From the NCBI RefSeq assembly GCF_002869965.1, contig NZ_PEBS01000013.1, positions 36,249-100,248 on the forward strand: a stretch of 64,000 bases of DNA, given 5' to 3'. The first letter of the stretch is position 1. Each line of letters starts with the position of its first letter. The notes under the pieces are model-generated. The model worked only from the letters and a program-made list of their open reading frames with translations. It was not told the DNA's origin and made no database searches. Both the position numbers and the translations under genes were made by a program. This document shows, one piece after another, positions 28,409 through 38,253 of the stretch. Origin of the DNA: Janthinobacterium sp. ROICE36 (GTDB lineage Bacteria > Pseudomonadota > Gammaproteobacteria > Burkholderiales > Burkholderiaceae_D).

Positions 28409-29722
28409 AAGTAATCTTAGTTCGGCGCTGCGCGCGTGGGCTTGCAAGCCTTCTCCATACGCCAGGGTGGCGGCGACACGGCCCAGGGTTTGCGCGCCCG
28501 CTTCGCTGACGTGAATGATGGACGAGCGCTTCTGGAAGTCGTACACGCCCAGCGGCGACGAAAAGCGCGCCGTGCGCGAGGTCGGCAGCACGTGATTGGG
28601 GCCGCAGCAATAGTCGCCCAGCGATTCGGACGAAAAGCGGCCCAGGAACATGGCGCCCGCGTGGCGTATCTGCTCGGCCCACTGCTGCGGGTTTTCCGCC
28701 GAGATTTCCAGGTGTTCGGCCGCGATGGCATTGGCGATTTCACACGCTTCCTGCATGCTGCGCACCTTGATCAGCGCGCCCCTGTCCTGCAGTGAGGTGC
28801 TGATGGTGGCCTGGCGCGGCATCGTTGGCAGCAGCCTGGCGATGCTCGCTTCGACTTTGGCGATGTACTCCGCATCGGGGCACAGCAGAATCGCCTGCGC
28901 CAGCTCGTCGTGCTCGGCCTGCGAAAACAGGTCCATGGCGACCCAGTCCGGGTCCGTCGTGCCATCGCACAGCACCAGGATTTCGGACGGTCCGGCGATC
29001 ATGTCGATGCCGACGATGCCGAACACGCGGCGCTTGGCGGCGGCCACATAGGCGTTGCCGGGGCCGACGATTTTATCGACGGCGGCGATCGTCTGCGTGC
29101 CGTAGGCCAGCGCGCCAACCGCTTGCGCACCGCCGATGGTGATCACGCGCGTCACGCCGGCAATTGCGGCGGCGGCCAGCACCATCTGGTTTTTCACGCC
29201 ATCGGGCGTCGGCACCACCATGATGATTTCGCCCACGCCCGCCACGTGCGCGGGAATGGCGTTCATCAGCACGGAAGACGGGTAAGCAGCCTTGCCGCCC
29301 GGGACGTAGATGCCGACGCGGTCCAGCGGCGTGATCTTCTGACCCAGCACCGTGCCATCGGGCTCGGTGTAGCTAAAACCGCGCAATTCTTCGCGCTGGC
29401 GTTCGTGGAAGGCGCGGATGCGCTGCGCGGCGATCTGCAGCGCTTCGCGCTGCGCCGACGGCAAGCCGTTCAGGGCTGCCTGCAGTTCGGCTTGCGAAAT
29501 ATCAAAGGCCGCCATTTCCGCCGCGCCGCCATGCGGGATGCGGTCGAAACGGTTGGTGTATTCCAGTACGGCGGCGTCGCCGCGCATTTTCACGTCGGCC
29601 AGGATTTTCGCCACCGACGCTTCAATCGCTGCATCGGTGCCCGCCTCGAACGCCAGCAGCGTATCGAGCGATTGTTGGAAACCATCCTGGCTTGAATCGA
29701 GCTTGCGTATCTGTATCGGCAT
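28406..29722 (-). CDS. hisD: Histidinol dehydrogenase
   Basis: A 438-residue zinc- and NAD-dependent enzyme catalysing the last two steps of histidine synthesis. Conserved blocks include [33 protein letters not shown], the substrate/zinc region [13 protein letters not shown] and GPNHVLPTS. The C-terminus ends AELRLL, its last codons running directly into the AT-rich insert, so the final residues may have been altered by the insertion. Normally hisC would follow directly. Confidence 0.97.
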   Translation of the reverse strand: MPIQIRKLDSSQDGFQQSLDTLLAFEAGTDAAIEASVAKILADVKMRGDAAVLEYTNRFDRIPHGGAAEMAAFDISQAELQAALNGLPSAQREALQIAAQRIRAFHERQREELRGFSYTEPDGTVLGQKITPLDRVGIYVPGGKAAYPSSVLMNAIPAHVAGVGEIIMVVPTPDGVKNQMVLAAAAIAGVTRVITIGGAQAVGALAYGTQTIAAVDKIVGPGNAYVAAAKRRVFGIVGIDMIAGPSEILVLCDGTTDPDWVAMDLFSQAEHDELAQAILLCPDAEYIAKVEASIARLLPTMPRQATISTSLQDRGALIKVRSMQEACEIANAIAAEHLEISAENPQQWAEQIRHAGAMFLGRFSSESLGDYCCGPNHVLPTSRTARFSSPLGVYDFQKRSSIIHVSEAGAQTLGRVAATLAYGEGLQAHARSAELRLL

Positions 29723-29748
29723 AATCGGCTTTCTGCTACTGAGAGTGT

Positions 29749-30423
29749 CTAGGCTTGCGAGGCGCGTTCAAAGGCCTCGATAATCGGCTGCAAACGCTCG
29801 CGCTTGAGCTTGAGCGCAGCCTGGTTGACCACCAGGCGCGACGAGATTTCCATGATGTGCTCGACCTCGACGAGGTTGTTCGCGCGCAAAGTGCTACCCG
29901 TGCTGACCAGGTCGACGATGGCGTCGGACAGGCCCACCAACGGCGCCAGCTCCATCGAACCATACAGCTTGATCAGGTCGACGTGCACGCCCTTGGCGGC
30001 GAAATGCTCGCGCGCCGTGTGCACGAACTTGGTGGCCACGCGCAGACGCGCGCCCTGGTGCACGGCCTTTTCGTAATCAAAACCGGCTTGCACCGCCACC
30101 GACATGCGGCAAGACGCGATATTCAGGTCGATCGGCTGGTACAGGCCTTCGCCGCCGTGTTCGAGCAAGACATCCTTGCCCGCCACGCCGAAATCGGCCG
30201 CGCCGTACTGCACATAGGTCGGCACGTCGCTGGCGCGCACGATGATGACGCGCACGTTCGGATCGTTGGTGGCCAAAATCAGCTTGCGCGAGGTTTCGGG
30301 GTTTTCCAGCACCTTGATGCCGGCCGCTTCCAGCAGCGGCATGGTGTCCTCAAAAATGCGGCCTTTCGAGAGCGCCAGGATCAGCTGGGAGCTGTCACCA
30401 TTGTTCGATCCGTTCATGCTCAT
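29749..30423 (-). CDS. hisG: ATP phosphoribosyltransferase, short form
   Basis: A 224-residue HisG, the committed first step of histidine synthesis. The short form has catalytic domains I and II ([48 protein letters not shown]) but lacks the C-terminal regulatory domain. It therefore needs HisZ, which is not encoded in this window. It lies upstream of hisD and downstream of murA in one minus-strand transcript. Confidence 0.95.
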   Translation of the reverse strand: MSMNGSNNGDSSQLILALSKGRIFEDTMPLLEAAGIKVLENPETSRKLILATNDPNVRVIIVRASDVPTYVQYGAADFGVAGKDVLLEHGGEGLYQPIDLNIASCRMSVAVQAGFDYEKAVHQGARLRVATKFVHTAREHFAAKGVHVDLIKLYGSMELAPLVGLSDAIVDLVSTGSTLRANNLVEVEHIMEISSRLVVNQAALKLKRERLQPIIEAFERASQA

Positions 30424-30437
30424 TCCTTTTCTTGTTG

Positions 30438-31688
30438 TTACTTGATGCGCACGATGTTCGCGCCGACTGCCGACAATTTAACTTCCATGCGGTCGTAGCC
30501 ACGGTCAAGGTGATAGATGCGGTCGATCAGGGTTTCGCCATCGGCCGCCAGGGCCGCGATCACCAGCGAGGCCGAGGCGCGCAGGTCGGTCGCCATCACG
30601 GGCGCGCCACGCAGCTGCTTGACGCCGGCGATGATGGCCGTGTTGCCCTCGATGGTGATATCGGCGCCCAGGCGGTTCATTTCCTGCACGTGCATAAAGC
30701 GGTTCTCGAAGATCGTCTCGGTGACGCGGCTGGCGCCATTGGCAAGCGTGTTCACGGCCATGAACTGCGCCTGCATGTCGGTCGGGAAGCCCGGGTATTC
30801 CGTGGTGCGGAAGCTGACGGGGTTCGGACGGGCCGACATCTCGGCGCGGATCCAGTCGGCGCCAAAAGTCATCGTCAGGCCCATGGCGCGCAGCTTGTCG
30901 AGCGCCGAATCGAGGATGTCGGTGCGCACATTGCGCAGGGTGATATCGCCGCCGGTGGCCGCCACGGCGCACAGGAAGGTGCCCGTTTCGATACGGTCGG
31001 CGATGACGGCGTGCGAAGCGCCGTGCAGCGCGTCCACGCCCTGGATGACCAGGCGGCTGGTGCCGATACCGTCGATCTTCGCGCCCATGGCCACCAGCAG
31101 GTGGGCCAAATCGGTCACTTCCGGTTCGCAGGCGGCGTTTTCCAGGATGGTCTCGCCTTCGGCCAGGGTCGCCGCCATCAAGAGATTCTCGGTGCCGGTG
31201 ACGGTGATCATATCGGTGACGATGCGCGCGCCTTTCAGCTTGGCGCACTTGGCGTAGATGTAACCGGCCTCGATGCGGATCTCGGCGCCCAGCGCTTCCA
31301 GGCCCTTGATGTGCTGGTCGACAGGGCGCGATCCGATGGCGCAGCCACCCGGCAGCGAGACCTTGGCTTCGCCAAAGCGTGCCAGCAGCGGGCCCAGCAC
31401 GAGGATCGAGGCACGCATGGTTTTCACCAGGTCATACGGCGCTTCGAGCGAGGTGATATCGCTGCCGTTGAGCACCACGCGGTCGCCGTCCTGCTGTACT
31501 TTCAGGCCGGTCTGGCCCAGCAGTTTCAACATGGTGGCGACATCGTGCAGGTGCGGCACGTTCGACAGTTCCAGGTCGCCCGCGGTCAGGAGACCCGCGC
31601 ACAGGATGGGCAGCGCGGCGTTCTTGGCGCCGGAAATGGCGATATCGCCGTTCAGGCGGTTGCCGCCGTTGATGAGGAGCTTGTCCAT
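30438..31688 (-). CDS. murA: UDP-N-acetylglucosamine 1-carboxyvinyltransferase
   Basis: A 416-residue EPSP-synthase-fold enzyme committing UDP-GlcNAc to peptidoglycan synthesis. The fosfomycin-target cysteine is Cys116 in [11 protein letters not shown], and Lys22 lies in [11 protein letters not shown]. The late motif [18 protein letters not shown] is also present. It lies between ibaG and hisG, a conserved Burkholderiales neighbourhood. Confidence 0.97.
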   Translation of the reverse strand: MDKLLINGGNRLNGDIAISGAKNAALPILCAGLLTAGDLELSNVPHLHDVATMLKLLGQTGLKVQQDGDRVVLNGSDITSLEAPYDLVKTMRASILVLGPLLARFGEAKVSLPGGCAIGSRPVDQHIKGLEALGAEIRIEAGYIYAKCAKLKGARIVTDMITVTGTENLLMAATLAEGETILENAACEPEVTDLAHLLVAMGAKIDGIGTSRLVIQGVDALHGASHAVIADRIETGTFLCAVAATGGDITLRNVRTDILDSALDKLRAMGLTMTFGADWIRAEMSARPNPVSFRTTEYPGFPTDMQAQFMAVNTLANGASRVTETIFENRFMHVQEMNRLGADITIEGNTAIIAGVKQLRGAPVMATDLRASASLVIAALAADGETLIDRIYHLDRGYDRMEVKLSAVGANIVRIK

Positions 31689-31692
31689 GTGC

Positions 31693-31929
31693 TTATCCTT
31701 GGAATTCTTCAGGTGTCAGGGTTTTCATCGACAGCGCATGGATTTCCTCGCGCATGCGGTCGCCCAGCGCCGCATAGACGATCTGGTGGCGGGCGATCAA
31801 ACGCTTGCCGGCAAACGCGGGCGAAACGATCACGGCCTGGAAATGCTGGCCATCGCCCTCCACTTCGAGGTGCGTGCATTCGAGGCCGGCCGACAGGTAG
31901 CCGTGGATCAGTTCTGGAGTGGTGGTCAC
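31693..31929 (-). CDS. ibaG: BolA-family protein IbaG
   Basis: A 78-residue BolA-like protein ([36 protein letters not shown]) with the family motif [13 protein letters not shown] and a single conserved His. These proteins pair with monothiol glutaredoxins in Fe-S handling. Its place next to murA matches E. coli ibaG/yrbA. Five bases separate its stop region from the murA start. Confidence 0.9.
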   Translation of the reverse strand: MTTTPELIHGYLSAGLECTHLEVEGDGQHFQAVIVSPAFAGKRLIARHQIVYAALGDRMREEIHALSMKTLTPEEFQG

Positions 31930-31987
31930 GATAAGTCCTTGATATTGAATAATGTAGTGATGTGATGTGCCGCAATGAGTGTCGCAA

Positions 31988-32749
31988 CTACTGACGCAAA
32001 CGATAGCCGCTTTTCAGCAGGCGGATCGACGCCAGTGCCAGGATCACGAGGAAGCCGGCGACGATGGAAAGACTGAGCCAGGGGCTGACGTCGGATACGC
32101 CGAAGAAGCCGTAGCGGAAGCCGTCGATCATGTAAAAGAAGGGATTCAGGTGCGACACCGTCTGCCAGAACGGCGGCAGCGAATGGATCGAATAGAACAC
32201 GCCCGACAAAAAGGTGGCCGGCATGATCAGGAAGTTCTGGAAGGCGGCCAACTGGTCGAATTTCTCGGCCCAGATGCCCGCGATCAGGCCCATGGTGCCC
32301 AGCATGGCGGCACCCAGGAAGGCGAAGATGACGATCCACAGGGGCGCGACAAACGACAGGTCGGCAAACCAGCAGGTAATGGCAAACACGCCAAAGCCCA
32401 CGGCCAGGCCGCGTGCGACGGAAGCGAGTACATACGCCGAGAAGATTTCCCAGTGCGACAGGGGCGTCAAGAGCACGAACACCAGGTTGCCCGTGATCTT
32501 GGACTGGATCAGCGAGGACGAGGAATTGGCAAACGCGTTTTGCAGCACGCTCATCATCACCAGGCCGGGAATCAAAAAGGCCGTATAGCTGACGCCGGGG
32601 CTCGGCTCCACGCGGCCGTCGAGCACATGGCCGAACACCAGCAGGTACAGCATCGACGTGAGCACAGGCGCGGCCACGGTTTGCGTCGCCACTTTCCAGA
32701 AGCGCAGCGTCTCTTTGTAGACGAGGGTGCGAAATCCTGTCGAAATCAT
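31988..32749 (-). CDS. ABC-2 type exporter permease (YadH-like)
   Basis: A 253-residue integral membrane protein of the ABC-2 permease family with six hydrophobic segments. The motif FLSGVFYSIHSLPPFWQTV, followed by NPFFYMIDGFRYGFFG, is the usual C-terminal signature. It overlaps its ATPase gene by four bases. The substrate is unknown; E. coli yadGH is the closest recognised pair. Confidence 0.88.
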   Translation of the reverse strand: MISTGFRTLVYKETLRFWKVATQTVAAPVLTSMLYLLVFGHVLDGRVEPSPGVSYTAFLIPGLVMMSVLQNAFANSSSSLIQSKITGNLVFVLLTPLSHWEIFSAYVLASVARGLAVGFGVFAITCWFADLSFVAPLWIVIFAFLGAAMLGTMGLIAGIWAEKFDQLAAFQNFLIMPATFLSGVFYSIHSLPPFWQTVSHLNPFFYMIDGFRYGFFGVSDVSPWLSLSIVAGFLVILALASIRLLKSGYRLRQ

Positions 32750-33663
32750 ACGGTACCTTTATCCATGATCTGCAAGAAGATATCTTCCAGGTCGGCTTGT
32801 TGCAATTGCATTTCGTCGATCTCGACGCCCGCCTCACGCAGGCGCGCGAGGATTTTCTCGACTTCGCTGTATTCGTTGACGCGCAGGCTGAACTTGTTCG
32901 GCGCCTGCTGTTCTTCCGGGTGCAGCACCAGGTGCTGCAGGTCGGCAGGCAGGCTGCCATGTTTGAGGTGCACCTGCAGCTGCGAGCCGGCGATGCGGCG
33001 GATCAGGGCCGACATGGTGTCGAGCGCCACCACCTTGCCCGTCTTGAGCATGGCCACGCGCTGGCACATGGCTTGCGCTTCTTCCAGGTAGTGGGTGGTC
33101 AGGACGACCGTGTGACCACCTTCGCGGTTCAGGCGCGAGATGAACTTCCACAGGGTCTGGCGCAGTTCCACGTCGACGCCGGCCGTCGGCTCATCGAGCA
33201 CAATGACGGGCGGCTTGTGCACCAGCGCCTGGGCGACGAGCACGCGGCGCTTCATGCCGCCGGACAGGGCGCGCATATTCGTGTCGGCCTTGCCGGTCAG
33301 GTCGAGGTTTTCCATGACCTCGTCGATCCACTTGTCGTTGTTCGGCAGGCCGAAATAGCCGGACTGCAGGCGCAGGGTTTCGCGCACGGTGAAAAACGGA
33401 TCGAACACCAGCTCCTGCGGCACCACGCCGAGGTTGCGGCGCGCGTTGCGGAAGTCCTTGACCACATCGTGGCCGTGGATGTTGACAGAGCCCGCGTCGG
33501 GGCGTATCAGGCCGGCGATGATGGAAATGAGGGTCGTCTTGCCGGCGCCATTCGGGCCGAGCAAGCCGAAAAACTCGCCTTCCTCGATGGCCAGCGACAC
33601 GCCGCCCAGCGCCTTGAGCGATTTATAGCTCTTTTCTACATTCGTGATTTGAATTGCGGTCAT
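32746..33663 (-). CDS. ABC exporter ATP-binding protein (YadG-like)
   Basis: A 305-residue ATPase. Walker A is GPNGAGKT (36-43), signature LSGGMKRRVLVAQAL, Walker B VIVLDEPTAGVD and H-loop TTHYLEEAQ. A ~70-residue C-terminal extension is typical of the CcmA/YadG group. It partners the overlapping permease. With that gene it opens the segment running into ibaG, murA and his. Confidence 0.92.
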   Translation of the reverse strand: MTAIQITNVEKSYKSLKALGGVSLAIEEGEFFGLLGPNGAGKTTLISIIAGLIRPDAGSVNIHGHDVVKDFRNARRNLGVVPQELVFDPFFTVRETLRLQSGYFGLPNNDKWIDEVMENLDLTGKADTNMRALSGGMKRRVLVAQALVHKPPVIVLDEPTAGVDVELRQTLWKFISRLNREGGHTVVLTTHYLEEAQAMCQRVAMLKTGKVVALDTMSALIRRIAGSQLQVHLKHGSLPADLQHLVLHPEEQQAPNKFSLRVNEYSEVEKILARLREAGVEIDEMQLQQADLEDIFLQIMDKGTV

Positions 33664-33766
33664 GTGCTTGTTTCAAGTGTAATGCGTCTGGTGTGATGCG
33701 CCAGTTGCCGGGGATATCCAGGCCGGTGCAGGGCGCCCCCGTCAGACGAGGATGGCGCAACAGTCA

Positions 33767-33772
33767 ATTATA
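33767..33772 (-). promoter_or_regulatory. Possible -10 element upstream of the ABC-murA-his transcript
   Basis: A perfect TATAAT is present on the minus strand in the 203-bp gap between mlaB and the ABC ATPase gene. No convincing -35 hexamer lies 17 bp upstream, so this is a weak call. Confidence 0.3.
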
Positions 33773-33866
33773 GTTGGAAAATTCGTGGAACACTTGGAGA
33801 TCAATCCGGCGGCGCTGCTGGCCTGCCGGCTTGAAAGCTACTGCTGATGCGGGGAGTGGGACAGGA

Positions 33867-34214
33867 TCAATGATGATGCAGGTCGGACGGGCTGCGTTCG
33901 GCGAGGCCGCCGGCGCTGCCGCAGTCGTCGGCGCTCAACGTGCTCGAGACGAGCGAGCAGACGCCATACAGCTTGGTGAGGTTTTTCAGGTTGTTCGGCA
34001 GGTTTTTCAGCTCCAGCACGGCGCCCGCATCCTGCGCGGCGCGCTGCCACGTCAGCATGACGGAAACGGCGGCCGAATCGACAGCCTTGACGTTGCGCAA
34101 GTCGAACTTGGTCTGACCCGAGCGGATGGCCTCCAGACCCTGCTCCAATGCCACAGTGGCATTGTGCACGGTCAGGGAAGTCAGGGACTGCAAAGTGTCG
34201 AGAGAGTCGGGCAT
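33867..34214 (-). CDS. mlaB: STAS-domain protein MlaB
   Basis: A 115-residue protein whose core is a STAS fold with the family motif KAVDSAAVSVMLTW, the Ser/Thr-containing helix that contacts the MlaF ATPase. It ends in a His-rich tail. It lies last in the mla gene set, so the transport complex MlaF-E-D-B is complete. Confidence 0.85.
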   Translation of the reverse strand: MPDSLDTLQSLTSLTVHNATVALEQGLEAIRSGQTKFDLRNVKAVDSAAVSVMLTWQRAAQDAGAVLELKNLPNNLKNLTKLYGVCSLVSSTLSADDCGSAGGLAERSPSDLHHH

Positions 34215-34266
34215 GGCGTCGGGCTGCGCTGGTCTGGAGCTGGTTCAGGAGCTATATGATAGCCGA

Positions 34267-34902
34267 TTATTTGGCTTTGACAGTGGGACGGCTGGCCAGG
34301 GCCTTGTTTTTCGCGGCCAGGGTCTTGATCAGGCCATCGATGCCGCCCTTGCTGATCTCGCTGGCAAAGCTGCTTTTATACGTTTCCACCAGCCACGCGC
34401 CCAGCACGTTGATGTCATAGATCTTCCAGCCGGACGGGGTTTTCGCCACGCGGTAGTTCAGGGGCACGGGTTCACCGCGCGCCATATTGACTTGCGAGCG
34501 CACTTCCACTTCCGTATCGCCAGGGTCGGCGCGCAGTGGCTTGAATTCCACAGTTTCATTCTTGATCTGCGACAGGGCGCCCGAATACGTGTAGATCAGC
34601 AAGGTGCGAAATTCCGCAGCCAGCTGCTTTTGCTGGTCCGGCGTGGCATCGCGCCAGAAGCGGCCGGCGGCCAGGGCCGTCATGCGCTGGAAATCCACAT
34701 ACGGCAAGATCTTGCTTTCCACCAATTCGGTGACGCGCTTGATATCGCCAGCCTGGATCGCCTTGTCGGCCTTGGCCGTGTCGATCACGTCCTGGCTGAT
34801 GCGCTTGACCAATACATCCGGCGCTTCCGTAGCGGGGGCGGCCTGGGCGGCGGCGGCAAAGGCGATGGTCGCCATCGCCAGCAGTTGTTTCATCAATTTC
34901 AT
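34267..34902 (-). CDS. mlaC: Periplasmic phospholipid-binding protein MlaC
   Basis: A 211-residue MlaC/Ttg2D family protein. The signal peptide MKLMKQLLAMATIAFAAAAQ is cleaved near AQA-AP. The mature part contains ILPYVDFQRMTALAAGRFWR and PSGWKIYDINVLGAWLVETY, characteristic of the family. It shuttles phospholipids between MlaA and MlaFEDB. The start at 34902 is preferred because the upstream in-frame methionines precede the signal peptide. Confidence 0.93.
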   Translation of the reverse strand: MKLMKQLLAMATIAFAAAAQAAPATEAPDVLVKRISQDVIDTAKADKAIQAGDIKRVTELVESKILPYVDFQRMTALAAGRFWRDATPDQQKQLAAEFRTLLIYTYSGALSQIKNETVEFKPLRADPGDTEVEVRSQVNMARGEPVPLNYRVAKTPSGWKIYDINVLGAWLVETYKSSFASEISKGGIDGLIKTLAAKNKALASRPTVKAK

Positions 34903-34974
34903 GGTTCTACCTTTCATGGTCTTGCTATGCACCGGCTGGCGCTGATCGCAGCCGTGGTGTTTCTGTACCGGAGT

Positions 34975-35859
34975 TTACTCCTGCGGCCTGGCCTCGGCGG
35001 CAACGGTATTGCTACCAGATGTTACGAGGTCCGCCGGCGCAACGTCGGCCGCAGCGGTGGCTGGTGGGGCTTCCACAGGGGGCGCATGGGGTTTCGCATC
35101 GTACTCCGGCGCATAATCGCTGCTGTCGTTTTTTGGCACTTTGCGGTCGCGGCGGTCCGTATCGCCATCGAAAACCTTGCTTTCGCGCGCCTGCAGGAAG
35201 CCGTCGCGGATGAATTCATAGCGGTCCAGCGCGGCCGCTTCCATCAGGTTGGTCGCGTCGAGCAACGCGGCGCGCTTGTCGACGACGCGCGTCACCGTGC
35301 CGATATTGCGCACCGAGACAGGGTCCTTGTAGCGCCATGGGTCGCCCGTGATATCGAGCGGCAGGGCCACCGTGTCGCGCACGGTCGATGGGCCCAGCAG
35401 CGGCAGCATCACGTACGGACCTGGCTGGACGCCATACCAGCCCAGGGTCTGGCCAAAGTCTTCGTTATGCTTCGGAATGCCCGCCTGCGAGGCGATGTCG
35501 ATCAGGCCGAAGATGCCGAAGGTCGAGTTCATGCTGACGCGCACGACGTCTTGCAAGCCCGCCTCACCCTTGCCTTGCAGCAAGTTATTCACGGCGCTCC
35601 ACACATCGGACAAGTTGCCGAAGAAGTTGCCCACGCCCGTTTGCACGAACGACGGCGTGACTTTCTTGTAGGCCGTGGCGACCGGTTTCAGGGCCGCCTG
35701 GTCGACGGTGTCGTTGAACTTGAACATGGCGCGGTTATACCCTTCGAGCGGGTCGCGCGGATTGGTGCCGGTGGCGCAAGCGCTCACGCTGGCGGCGATG
35801 GCCAGGGCCAGGCCGATACGCGCCAGGCTGCCTTGGGATTGTTTGGTCGACTCGCTCAT
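34975..35859 (-). CDS. mlaA: Outer-membrane lipoprotein MlaA (VacJ)
   Basis: A 294-residue VacJ lipoprotein. A signal sequence ends in lipobox VSAC with the lipidated Cys at about residue 28. The body carries DPLEGYNRAMFKFNDTVDQ, VGNFFGNLSDVW, DFGQTLGWYGV and PYVMLPLLGPSTVRDT. A Pro/Ala-rich C-terminal tail of ~50 residues is longer than in enterobacteria. In E. coli mlaA lies apart from mlaFEDCB; here it is inside the operon, overlapping mlaD by four bases. Confidence 0.95.
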   Translation of the reverse strand: MSESTKQSQGSLARIGLALAIAASVSACATGTNPRDPLEGYNRAMFKFNDTVDQAALKPVATAYKKVTPSFVQTGVGNFFGNLSDVWSAVNNLLQGKGEAGLQDVVRVSMNSTFGIFGLIDIASQAGIPKHNEDFGQTLGWYGVQPGPYVMLPLLGPSTVRDTVALPLDITGDPWRYKDPVSVRNIGTVTRVVDKRAALLDATNLMEAAALDRYEFIRDGFLQARESKVFDGDTDRRDRKVPKNDSSDYAPEYDAKPHAPPVEAPPATAAADVAPADLVTSGSNTVAAEARPQE

Positions 35860-36332
35860 TTGCTGTCCTTTCCTTCCGCTGCCTTGCTGTAGATGAACTG
35901 ATTGATCAGGTCTTCCAGCACTGTGGCCGATTGAGTACGGGCGATCTTGTCACCCTCTGCCAGGTTCGCCAGATCCCCGCCTGCTTCCAGGCCGATATAT
36001 TGCTCACCCAGCAAACCGGCCGTCAAAATCTTGGCCGAGCTGTCTTTCGGAAATTTGTAATCATCTTCGATGTCGAGTTTCACCAGCGCCTGGTAGGTCT
36101 TGTCGTCAAAGACGATTTCCGAGACCCGGCCCACCACCACGCCAGCGCCCTTGACGGGCGCCTGCGGCTTGAGACCGCCAATATTGTCGAACTTGGCGCT
36201 AATGGTATACGTCTTGCTGAAAGACAGCGAGCTCATATTGCCAGCCTTGAGCGCCAGAAACATCAATGCCGCCACACCCAGCAAGACGAACAAGCCGACC
36301 CAGACATCCATAGATTTACGTTGCATAAACAA
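35856..36332 (-). CDS. mlaD: Mce-domain protein MlaD
   Basis: A 158-residue protein. An N-terminal transmembrane helix (about 9-27, VGLFVLLGVAALMFLALKA) is followed by a single MCE domain (SAKFDNIGGLKPQAPVKGAG, then AKILTAGLLGEQYIGLEAGG). It forms the hexameric periplasmic ring that passes lipids between MlaE and MlaC. Confidence 0.94.
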   Translation of the reverse strand: MFMQRKSMDVWVGLFVLLGVAALMFLALKAGNMSSLSFSKTYTISAKFDNIGGLKPQAPVKGAGVVVGRVSEIVFDDKTYQALVKLDIEDDYKFPKDSSAKILTAGLLGEQYIGLEAGGDLANLAEGDKIARTQSATVLEDLINQFIYSKAAEGKDSK

Positions 36333-36405
36333 TCCTAAATTATTTTTACTTGCTGCCGCCTGCGCAACATCCTGCCCAGGCCCGCTGTTGTTCGCTGATC
36401 GGCAA

Positions 36406-37188
36406 TTACTTGCTAAACATCAACGCCGTCATCATGAAATCGAGCCACCACACCATCAACGACGAAATCACCACCGTGCGCGTGGTCGCGCCGGAGACGT
36501 CTTCCGGCGTCGGCTCTGCCTGGTAACCCTGGAACAGCGCAATGAAGGTCACCGCAATACCGAACACCAGGCTCTTGATGGTGCCATTGCCCACTTCTTT
36601 CCAGACATCCACGCCGCCTTGCATCTGCGACCAGAACGAGCCTTCATCGACGCCGATCAGCACCACGCCGACCAGGTAGCTGCCGACGATGCCGACAGCC
36701 GTGAAGATGGCGCCCAGGATAGGCATGGCGATCACGCCGGCCCAGAAACGGGGCGCCAGCACGCGCTGGATCGGGTTCACGGCCATCATTTCCATGGCCG
36801 ACAATTGCTCGCCCGCCTTCATCAGGCCGATTTCCGCCGTCAGCGAAGTGCCGGCACGGCCAGCGAACAGCAGCGCCGTGACGACCGGGCCCAGCTCGCG
36901 CGTCAGGGACAACGCTACCAGCAAGCCCAGCGACTGCTCGGCGCCATACGTGGTCAAGGTGTAATAACCTTGCAAACCCAGCACCATGCCGACAAACAGG
37001 CCCGAGACGGCGGTAATCACCAGCGAGCGGTTACCGATAAAAAACAGTTGCTCAATCACCAGACGCGGACGGCGCCACAGCCCGCCCGACGAGGCGATGA
37101 TGATAAAAAACGAACGCACGGCAAAGCCCAGATCTTGTACCGACTTCCGCAACCATGCACCGATCGCCGCCAGGAAACGCGCGATCAT
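36406..37188 (-). CDS. mlaE: Phospholipid ABC transporter permease MlaE
   Basis: A 260-residue permease of the MlaE family with the conserved FVGMVLGLQGYYTLTTYGAE region. The family hallmark RELGPVVTALLFAGRAGTSL is followed by EIGLMKAGEQLSAMEMM. It has about five membrane helices. It overlaps mlaF by four bases. Confidence 0.95.
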   Translation of the reverse strand: MIARFLAAIGAWLRKSVQDLGFAVRSFFIIIASSGGLWRRPRLVIEQLFFIGNRSLVITAVSGLFVGMVLGLQGYYTLTTYGAEQSLGLLVALSLTRELGPVVTALLFAGRAGTSLTAEIGLMKAGEQLSAMEMMAVNPIQRVLAPRFWAGVIAMPILGAIFTAVGIVGSYLVGVVLIGVDEGSFWSQMQGGVDVWKEVGNGTIKSLVFGIAVTFIALFQGYQAEPTPEDVSGATTRTVVISSLMVWWLDFMMTALMFSK

Positions 37189-38006
37189 CGGCTCGCTCCC
37201 GCGTGCAGGCCAAGGTCGTCGGCCAGCGACTTGCCCGGATAGTGGAACGGCACGGGGCCATCGGCCTCGGCATTGACAAACTGCTTGACGTACGGATGCG
37301 TTGACGCGGCCATCTCGGCCGGCGTGCCGTGCGCCACGATCTTGCCCGATGACAGAAAATAGACATAATCAGCGATGGCGAAACACTCCTTCACGTCGTG
37401 CGATACCAGGATAGACGTGGAACCCAGCGCATCGTTCAGATTGCGGATCAAATTGGCCGTCACGCCCATGGAAATCGGGTCCAGGCCGGCGAACGGCTCG
37501 TCGTACATGATCAGCTCGGGGTCAAGCGCGATGGCGCGCGCCAGCGCGACGCGCCGGCCCATGCCGCCCGAGATCTCGGCCGGCTTCAATTGCGCCGCGT
37601 TGCGCAGTCCCACGGCGTGCAGCTTCATCAGCACCAGGGTGCGGATCAGTTCTTCATTCAAGTCCGTGTGTTCGCGCAGGGGAAACGCCACGTTTTCAAA
37701 CGCCGTCAAGTCCGTAAACAGGGCGCCGTGCTGGAACAGCATGCCCATCTTGCGGCGCAACTGGTATAACTCGTCGGTCTTGAGCGTATGCACGATCTGG
37801 CCGTCGATATTCACGGAACCTGAATTGGGGCGCAGCTGTCCGCCGATCAGGCGCAATACAGTCGTCTTGCCACTGCCGGAGCCACCCATGACGGCCACAA
37901 CTTTTCCACGTGGGAAATCCATTTGAAGGCCCGATAAAATCGAACGTTCTCCATAGGCAAAGTGTAAATCACGGATCTCAACAAGATTTGGCACGACGAA
38001 GCTCAC
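37185..38006 (-). CDS. mlaF: Phospholipid ABC transporter ATPase MlaF
   Basis: A 273-residue ATPase with Walker A GGSGSGKT (41-48), signature ISGGMGRRVALARAI, Walker B LIMYDEPFAGLDP and H-loop LVSHDVKEC. It is the first gene of mlaFEDACB and probably carries the operon promoter in the 247-bp gap to gltD. Confidence 0.95.
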   Translation of the reverse strand: MSFVVPNLVEIRDLHFAYGERSILSGLQMDFPRGKVVAVMGGSGSGKTTVLRLIGGQLRPNSGSVNIDGQIVHTLKTDELYQLRRKMGMLFQHGALFTDLTAFENVAFPLREHTDLNEELIRTLVLMKLHAVGLRNAAQLKPAEISGGMGRRVALARAIALDPELIMYDEPFAGLDPISMGVTANLIRNLNDALGSTSILVSHDVKECFAIADYVYFLSSGKIVAHGTPAEMAASTHPYVKQFVNAEADGPVPFHYPGKSLADDLGLHAGASR

Positions 38007-38228
38007 TATTTTAATGGCGTATTGTAGTGCAGAAACGCCAACCTCTGCTGAGACACCCCTTGGGACAGCCCCGTAAAGGGGAAGAATACAACACTAATGA
38101 ATCGAAAGTCAGATATTGTAGTGGAAATTTGACCTGCGCATCGCGTCCTCATCCGATGGCGTTCACGGCTGTCAACTGGATCAGTAAAAATGAGAAAGGC
38201 CACGTCGCAATCCGCGCCGTGACCCTGT

Positions 38229-38251
38229 CAAAAAACGAACAATTGCTCGTT
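38229..38251 (-). terminator. Rho-independent terminator of gltBD
   Basis: Immediately after the gltD stop, minus strand AACGAGC-AATT-GTTCGTT forms a 7-bp stem with one G-U pair and is followed by a T run (positions 38235 to 38230). Confidence 0.7.
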
Positions 38252-38253
38252 AA

